Source: a virus
Length of the DNA stretch: 33,047 nucleotides
Strand: one strand, 5' to 3'
IMG/VR virus record: IMGVR_UViG_3300044729_000326
Span: 1-33,047 of that record
Shown: piece after piece, positions 28,600 through 33,047 of the stretch
Layout of the letters: each line of letters opens with the position of its first letter
Numbering within the stretch: position 1 is the first letter of the stretch
Position numbers and translations under genes: made by a program
Notes under the pieces: model-generated
What the model was told of the DNA's origin: nothing
Database searches by the model: none
The model's input: only the letters and a program-made list of their open reading frames with translations

Positions 28600-30711
28600 T
28601 TATGCTCCTTTCAGCAAAGCCATTTCGGCTTCCAGTTTCTCAATACGGGCCATTGCTTCTTGCAGGGCGACGGCGGCTTTTATTAGCAAGATGGACGATT
28701 TGACCGACTTGGTAGTGGTGCCAAGGTCGTTGCCCTCTGCGTCACGGTCGGCATGTTCGTCAACCAACCCCGGCGAGGTCTGCTCAAGTTCCTGCGCCAC
28801 AACACCCAACTGCGTGATTTGCTGCGGGTCATCCTTCATCTTGAACTTGCGGAACCGCACAGCCTTTATGTCTGCCCATTGCGAACCCGCGTCCACAATA
28901 TCGGTTTTCATCTTGGCATCGGAAATAGCGCCGTATGAATTGTTGGTGTTGGTGACATTGCCGTTGTTAAAAACATTAAAAGTATTGACGGCATTGGCAG
29001 TCCCGTACAAAAACAAAGCGTTTGTTCCCGCTGCGCGAGCGGTTGAAAGCGAAATGTTTGAACCAACTTGACTTCCGTTTGTATTTGAAATAACAACTGT
29101 ATCACCAGTTTGGTCTGTTCTTAATTCGTGATAAGCAGCCGTGCTGCCCTCATACGTCCCCGCATTGCTAAACTTGCTATAGCCCCCCGAGGTGATGCGG
29201 GCGCGTTCGGTAAGAGATGCGTCAAGCGCAGTGGAGAAAGTTAAAATTCCATCATTTGCAGACGCGCCGCCGCCAGTCTTGGTTCCGGTAATTCGCGCCA
29301 AATCTCCATTGCCGTTAATCCACGAAATATAACCAACGTTTTCACCTGCGTTATAAAGACGTATATATTCGCTATCAGATGAACTGTTCGTAGTTGTTTG
29401 AAGGTTTAGTTTTGCGCTGCCGGTTGTTCCACCGACAAACAAATTTGAACTCGCATCCAGCGTCATCGCCTGCGTGAGAGATTGTGACGCGCCTGCGCCA
29501 GAACTGTTGCTTACTGTAGATACATAAAACGCATGCGTACCTGCGTATTGCCGATACCGTGTGGCATATCCATTACCGATAAACTTGTCATTAAACGAAC
29601 TGTCAATATACGAGTTCTGCCCAATGAAAATGCGGTCATTGTTGTATTGAAAGAACGACCCGCCGCCATTCTGCAATGCTTGACTACCAGCCCCCCACGC
29701 ACTCGGCGTTACGCCCAGACCGAGGTTGCCATCTTTAGTCAAATCAAGAAGCGTTGTCGCGTTGTACAACACCAGAAGGTCATCATTGGCGTTGGAAAAA
29801 GTGCCTTGAAATGTCCAACTGTTTGTATCAGCGGTAAGTTTTAAATACGGGTTGTTGCCAGAACCCGAAGTCTTAATTTCTGCGTATGGATTACCGCTAG
29901 TGTTGACGAAGATATTCCCTGCAACTTCCAACTTTTGACCCGGCGAACTCGTCCCGATGCCGACGTTAATCCCCGACGCTGTGTAGAGCGTGGTGGAGGT
30001 GAGGCTCATTTTTTCAGTGCCGTTAAATCCAAACCGCAACGGATTGACAAACGTGGCGGATGCTGGAACTTCAATTTGCCAGCCGCCGCCATATGCCTGA
30101 AAATCAATGCCCACAAGTGCGCTTGCGCCAGAATTTTGATTCTGAATGAGCAACTTCGTGCCAGCGTTTTGGTCTTTTCTAACCTCCAGCGGAGACCCCG
30201 GCGTACTTGTCCCGATGCCGACGTTAGTTCCATCAAATACAAACGCACTCCCCGACGTCGCCACCTTGCTGCCGTTCAAAAACAACACGCCGTTGGCGGT
30301 GCCGCCGTTGAGCGTTACCGTCGAGGAGGTGGTAAGCGTCGTGAACGCGCCGGTCGATGCGCTGCTCGCGCCGATGCTTGTGGCATCAATGGTGCCGCCG
30401 TTGATGTCGATCGTAGTGACCGCGCCGCCGTTCGAGACCGTCGCGCCGCTAAAGGACACCGTGCCCGATGCCGTAAGGTTAGTGAACGTGCCCGCTGCGG
30501 CGGAGTTTGCGCCGATGGTTGTGCCGTCGATCGCGCCGGAATTGATATCGACGTTTGTTACGCCCGCGGTCATTCCTGCGCCGACGAGTGCGCTGGCGGT
30601 GATCTTTTTCGTCTCCGTTGCGCTCGTGTCCACAATCGGGAGCACGTCCGTTGAGGCGGCTACGTCTCCTTGGGCGAGCGATGTCAGTGCGCTGATTTTT
30701 TTATCGGCCAT
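28600..30711 (-). CDS. Tail fibre/spike with S74 intramolecular chaperone
   Basis: This 703-residue fibre begins MADKKISALTSLAQGDVAAS, a common attachment region, and continues with beta repeats (NVGIGTSTPGSPLEV and NVGIGTSSPGQKLEV). The last 112 residues are a Peptidase_S74 endosialidase-type chaperone with SDAKMKTDI (Ser597, Lys602) and QLGVVAQELEQ, ending in a coiled coil. The chaperone trimerises the fibre and then cuts itself off before the Ser. A long AT-rich stretch (about 29,200-30,000) in the middle suggests exchange of the receptor-binding part. GGAG lies 7 nt before ATG. Confidence 0.92.
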   Translation of the reverse strand: MADKKISALTSLAQGDVAASTDVLPIVDTSATETKKITASALVGAGMTAGVTNVDINSGAIDGTTIGANSAAAGTFTNLTASGTVSFSGATVSNGGAVTTIDINGGTIDATSIGASSASTGAFTTLTTSSTVTLNGGTANGVLFLNGSKVATSGSAFVFDGTNVGIGTSTPGSPLEVRKDQNAGTKLLIQNQNSGASALVGIDFQAYGGGWQIEVPASATFVNPLRFGFNGTEKMSLTSTTLYTASGINVGIGTSSPGQKLEVAGNIFVNTSGNPYAEIKTSGSGNNPYLKLTADTNSWTFQGTFSNANDDLLVLYNATTLLDLTKDGNLGLGVTPSAWGAGSQALQNGGGSFFQYNNDRIFIGQNSYIDSSFNDKFIGNGYATRYRQYAGTHAFYVSTVSNSSGAGASQSLTQAMTLDASSNLFVGGTTGSAKLNLQTTTNSSSDSEYIRLYNAGENVGYISWINGNGDLARITGTKTGGGASANDGILTFSTALDASLTERARITSGGYSKFSNAGTYEGSTAAYHELRTDQTGDTVVISNTNGSQVGSNISLSTARAAGTNALFLYGTANAVNTFNVFNNGNVTNTNNSYGAISDAKMKTDIVDAGSQWADIKAVRFRKFKMKDDPQQITQLGVVAQELEQTSPGLVDEHADRDAEGNDLGTTTKSVKSSILLIKAAVALQEAMARIEKLEAEMALLKGA

Positions 30712-30714
30712 GCG

Positions 30715-32544
30715 TTATCTCCATCCGTTCATCCACCCGCCGCGAGAAGGCACGGGGCGACGTTGTGGTTTTTGCGGTTGTACTGTGACTTGCGTTTCGG
30801 TAACTGGTTCGACCTTGCGGTTCGGCAATATCATCGGCCCGTTGCGTCCTATGAATGCTGCGTAGGCGTAGACCAAGCAGTCGAGGGCTTCCGTGCGACT
30901 GCCCGAGGAGCGCGGCTTATAAGACCGCACGCGCCGCCCCTGCACCATGCGATAGATCAATGTCTCGGCGGTCAATTGGTCAAAATAGACCTCATCGACC
31001 GAGACGGGAAAATGAATGTATCCCGCCCCCGGTTGGTGTACGCGCTTCATGCGCCCGTACAGCACGTCTTTGGCTGTATCAACACCGACTATAAAAACCT
31101 GCGCCGAGGTTTTCCCTGCCCGTCCCGCTGACTTCGGCCAGATCAACCGACCGAAGCCACCGGCTCCCTTGATCGCCCACACGCGCCGCGCTTTGCGTTT
31201 AGCGCAGTAGGCATAGACTTGCTGCGTGAAGTGACCGCCAGAGTCGATAGCCTGGGCCTCGATCAGTAGCGGTCGTCCGTCTTCGGTCTCGCGTTTGCGA
31301 GCCATGTATCCGTCAAGATCGTGCCACAGCGAATCGCTGCCAGGATCACCTCGCAGTACGCCGTGCTCGACAATCCATGTCTCCTCGTCCTTGCCGAAGC
31401 CGACGATAGTTACCTCTAGCCGGTCGTCCTGTACGTCTACGCCAGCCGTGAGCATCAGCACCTGTTCTGGGATGCTCTGTGCGGTGTACGGTTCGCGTCG
31501 CTGCGCGAGTCCTACCGTCTCCACCTGTTCGCCGCGTTCCTCGTAGGTTTCCCCAAGCGCCGTGTTTATCCACGTTTGCAGCGTTTCGGGAAACCTTTTC
31601 GCTTGAATAAACGCGACCGCCATCTCCGCCCATGTAGACCACGGAGAGTACAACTCGCTTATGTGGAACGATGCGATACCCGAGAATGGCTTGCTCCCGC
31701 GCCACTCGCCCGCCTGTAACATCTCCGCCTTGTCCGCCTCGGTCAGTATCGCACCGCACGCCACACAGACGTACTCGGCTAACTCTGGCTGACCCTCGGG
31801 CCATTTAACCTGTGCCCACACGAGCCGCTGGAACTCGCGGCAGTGCGAGCATGGCACATAGTAGAACCGCTGGTCGCCCGACTCGAAACCGGCCTCGATG
31901 CGGCTCGATCCTTTGATGGTCGGGGTCGATCCTGCCAAGACTTTGCGACTCCAAAACGTAGCCGTTCGCTTACGGCCCAGCGAGATCGGATCGCCCTCTG
32001 TGCCCGCGCTCGACGGATACCTGTCTACCTCATCGAATAACACGATCCGAATGGGCCGCGAGGCCAGACCCGAAGGACTATTCGCTCCGGCCACCGTCAG
32101 ATGCCCGCCGGTGAACTTCTTGTGCAGCAGCGTGTTGCCGCTGTCGCGTGCCTTGGGGTCTGCGATCCGTTCGGCCAGTGCTGGCGTGTCCCGCACCATC
32201 GGTGCGAATCTGTCTTTGCTCCACGACTCGGCCATCTCTAGCGTCGGCTGCACGAGCAGCATCGGCGCAGGGTCTTGGTGAACGTGATACCCAATCACGT
32301 TGTTGAGAATCTCCGTCCAGCCTACCTGTGCGGATTTCTGAATCCAGACCTCTTTGACCGTTTCATCCGTGACGGCATCCATAATGCCGCGTTGGTACGG
32401 TGCTCGAGAGGTACGCCATACGCCGGGTTCGGCGGATGCCTCGCTAGATAGTCTCCGGTATTGGTCGGCCCACTGGCTCACCGTCAATTTCGGTGGCGGC
32501 TTGAGAATCGACACTAGCCTCTGTCGAATCTGCGGCAAGTTCAT
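30715..32544 (-). CDS. Terminase large subunit, GpA family
   Basis: The protein (609 residues from Met 32544) packages DNA and cuts the ends. It begins with the GpA-like LKPPPKLTVSQWADQYRRLSSEAS region. The ATPase Walker A-like loop is QKSAQVGWTE (69-78) and Walker B is LFDEVD (169-174). The nuclease half includes MLTAGVDVQDDRLEV. A CSHC...CVAC cluster is typical of this family. The start is uncertain: ATG 32544 overlaps the small subunit by 101 nt, the frame is open to a TTG at 32610, and GTG 32514 is also possible. GpA enzymes cut at cos. Confidence 0.93.
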   Translation of the reverse strand: MNLPQIRQRLVSILKPPPKLTVSQWADQYRRLSSEASAEPGVWRTSRAPYQRGIMDAVTDETVKEVWIQKSAQVGWTEILNNVIGYHVHQDPAPMLLVQPTLEMAESWSKDRFAPMVRDTPALAERIADPKARDSGNTLLHKKFTGGHLTVAGANSPSGLASRPIRIVLFDEVDRYPSSAGTEGDPISLGRKRTATFWSRKVLAGSTPTIKGSSRIEAGFESGDQRFYYVPCSHCREFQRLVWAQVKWPEGQPELAEYVCVACGAILTEADKAEMLQAGEWRGSKPFSGIASFHISELYSPWSTWAEMAVAFIQAKRFPETLQTWINTALGETYEERGEQVETVGLAQRREPYTAQSIPEQVLMLTAGVDVQDDRLEVTIVGFGKDEETWIVEHGVLRGDPGSDSLWHDLDGYMARKRETEDGRPLLIEAQAIDSGGHFTQQVYAYCAKRKARRVWAIKGAGGFGRLIWPKSAGRAGKTSAQVFIVGVDTAKDVLYGRMKRVHQPGAGYIHFPVSVDEVYFDQLTAETLIYRMVQGRRVRSYKPRSSGSRTEALDCLVYAYAAFIGRNGPMILPNRKVEPVTETQVTVQPQKPQRRPVPSRGGWMNGWR

Positions 32545-32980
32545 CAAGGGCTGAATAGACTTCTGCTCTAATTCTGCCGACGATGATTGCTGGCTCTGCT
32601 GTGTTGACAAGTTGTGGCCCTAGTTTGGTAGGCATCGAAAGTAATTTCGCACGAACCGCAGCGAGCACTCCCGACCACATCTCAATCATTTGTTTTGTGT
32701 CGGCCAACTCTCCGCGTCGCACTCGATTTTCGGTTTCGACTTTTTCGGCTTGCGCGGCTGCGAGTCTTTCGCGCTGATTGTTATGCTCGCGCTCTCCGTT
32801 GCCGCCAGAGGATCGTTGCAAAAACCACGCGACGAACTCTTGCGCGTTGTATGTCCCATCAGCATTGCGTGGCGCGTCGGCCCAGTCGCGGATGCTGCGC
32901 GAAGTTACACCGCAGATAAAAGCAATCTGCTGCTGATTTAACTTCGTAAGTTCAACGTCTGCTGCGCCGCGGTTAGCCAT
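32444..32980 (-). CDS. Terminase small subunit, Nu1-like
   Basis: This 178-residue protein recognises the packaging site. The N-terminus has a helix-turn-helix (NQQQIAFICGVTSRSIRDWADAP) as in Nu1-type subunits, then a coiled coil (NQRERLAAAQAEKVETENRVRRGEL) and TKQMIEMWSGVLAAVRAKLLSM, the conserved middle of this family. The C-terminus, which contacts the large subunit, overlaps that gene by about 100 nt. ATG 32980 lacks a good Shine-Dalgarno; the upstream 67 nt reach the terminal repeat. Confidence 0.88.
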   Translation of the reverse strand: MANRGAADVELTKLNQQQIAFICGVTSRSIRDWADAPRNADGTYNAQEFVAWFLQRSSGGNGEREHNNQRERLAAAQAEKVETENRVRRGELADTKQMIEMWSGVLAAVRAKLLSMPTKLGPQLVNTAEPAIIVGRIRAEVYSALDELAADSTEASVDSQAATEIDGEPVGRPIPETI

Positions 32981-33047
32981 GCGATTGTTTCATGGAAGGA
33001 ACACTAGAGAGTTTTTTATCTAGGAAAACATCGGGGTCCGAATTACC
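32981..33047. other. Right end: small-terminase leader and candidate cos site
   Basis: This 67-bp non-coding end includes the second copy of GTCCGAATTACC (33036-33047), preceded by GGG. CTAGA and TCTAG form a short inverted repeat around an AT-rich stretch (33004-33023) that could be a bend or terminase contact. In lambda, cos lies just upstream of the small terminase gene; here the distance is 55 nt. Confidence 0.55.
33036..33047. repeat. Right terminal 12-nt repeat (candidate cos end)
   Basis: This is identical to bases 1-12. Twelve bases is the length of lambda-type cohesive overhangs, and shorter than typical assembler overlaps. If the two copies are one site, the circular genome is 33,035 bp. 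Confidence 0.6.

Noticed and set aside
30146-30865. 239-codon plus-strand open frame opposite the S74 fibre N-terminus
   Set aside because: Low-complexity translation and overlap with two clear genes; shadow.
1-33047. CRISPR arrays, tRNA genes, insertion sequences, integrase
   Set aside because: No regularly spaced direct repeats with unique spacers, cloverleaf-like sequence, transposase or recombinase motifs were recognised by eye.

Overview
The window looks like the whole genome of a lambda-like siphophage. It has a GpA-family terminase, lambda-type portal, HK97 capsid, tape measure with a frameshifted tail chaperone, J-like tail tip, and a lysozyme with holin candidates. No bacterial gene is recognisable. 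The first and last 12 bases are identical (GTCCGAATTACC) and lie next to the small terminase gene. Either the sequence was cut at a 12-nt cohesive end or it is a circular assembly; the circle would be 33,035 bp. The host cannot be read from the DNA. The YdaS-type repressor, GpA terminase, Gram-negative-style lysozyme and Shine-Dalgarno use suggest a proteobacterium (inference). No integrase, CI-type repressor, tRNA gene or CRISPR array was recognised.

The layout has three arms. (1) The leftward early arm (5920 to 1115, minus strand) holds a YdaS/Cro-like regulator, a PAPS-reductase-like PP-loop protein, a primase-polymerase/helicase, a 120-bp array of GTCCG motifs, five small proteins, a VRR-NUC-like nuclease and a Q-like antiterminator. 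(2) The rightward early arm (6045 to 8853, plus strand) holds a small conserved protein, a membrane peptide, an SSB-like protein, a RecB/Cas4-like exonuclease, a DUF3310 protein and several tiny genes. A 124-bp control region with TTACAAC/GTTGTAA operators separates these two arms. (3) The late arm (minus strand) starts at 1011, crosses the end junction and runs from 32980 down to 8854. In that order it encodes a basic structural protein, terminases, an S74 tail fibre, gpW-like connector, portal, a repeat fibre, fused protease-capsid, a methyltransferase/MptE-like cassette, connectors, tail genes, tail tip, lysis genes and a metallophosphoesterase.

Genes are packed tightly, and more than half of the leftward gene boundaries overlap as ATGA, TGATG or TAATG, which points to translational coupling. 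A working model: the YdaS-like protein sets the balance between the early arms. Primase-helicase, SSB and exonuclease replicate or recombine DNA, possibly from the GTCCG array. The Q-like protein then allows late transcription across the joined ends into the terminase and virion genes.

The observations most worth checking are the phased GTCCG array with a tiny overlapping reading frame, the protease-capsid fusion with strong internal start sites, a hidden -1 frameshift product in the tail chaperone, the 12-nt terminal identity, tandem paralogous connectors, fibre genes inside the head module, and a PP-loop sulfurtransferase-like gene in the replication operon.
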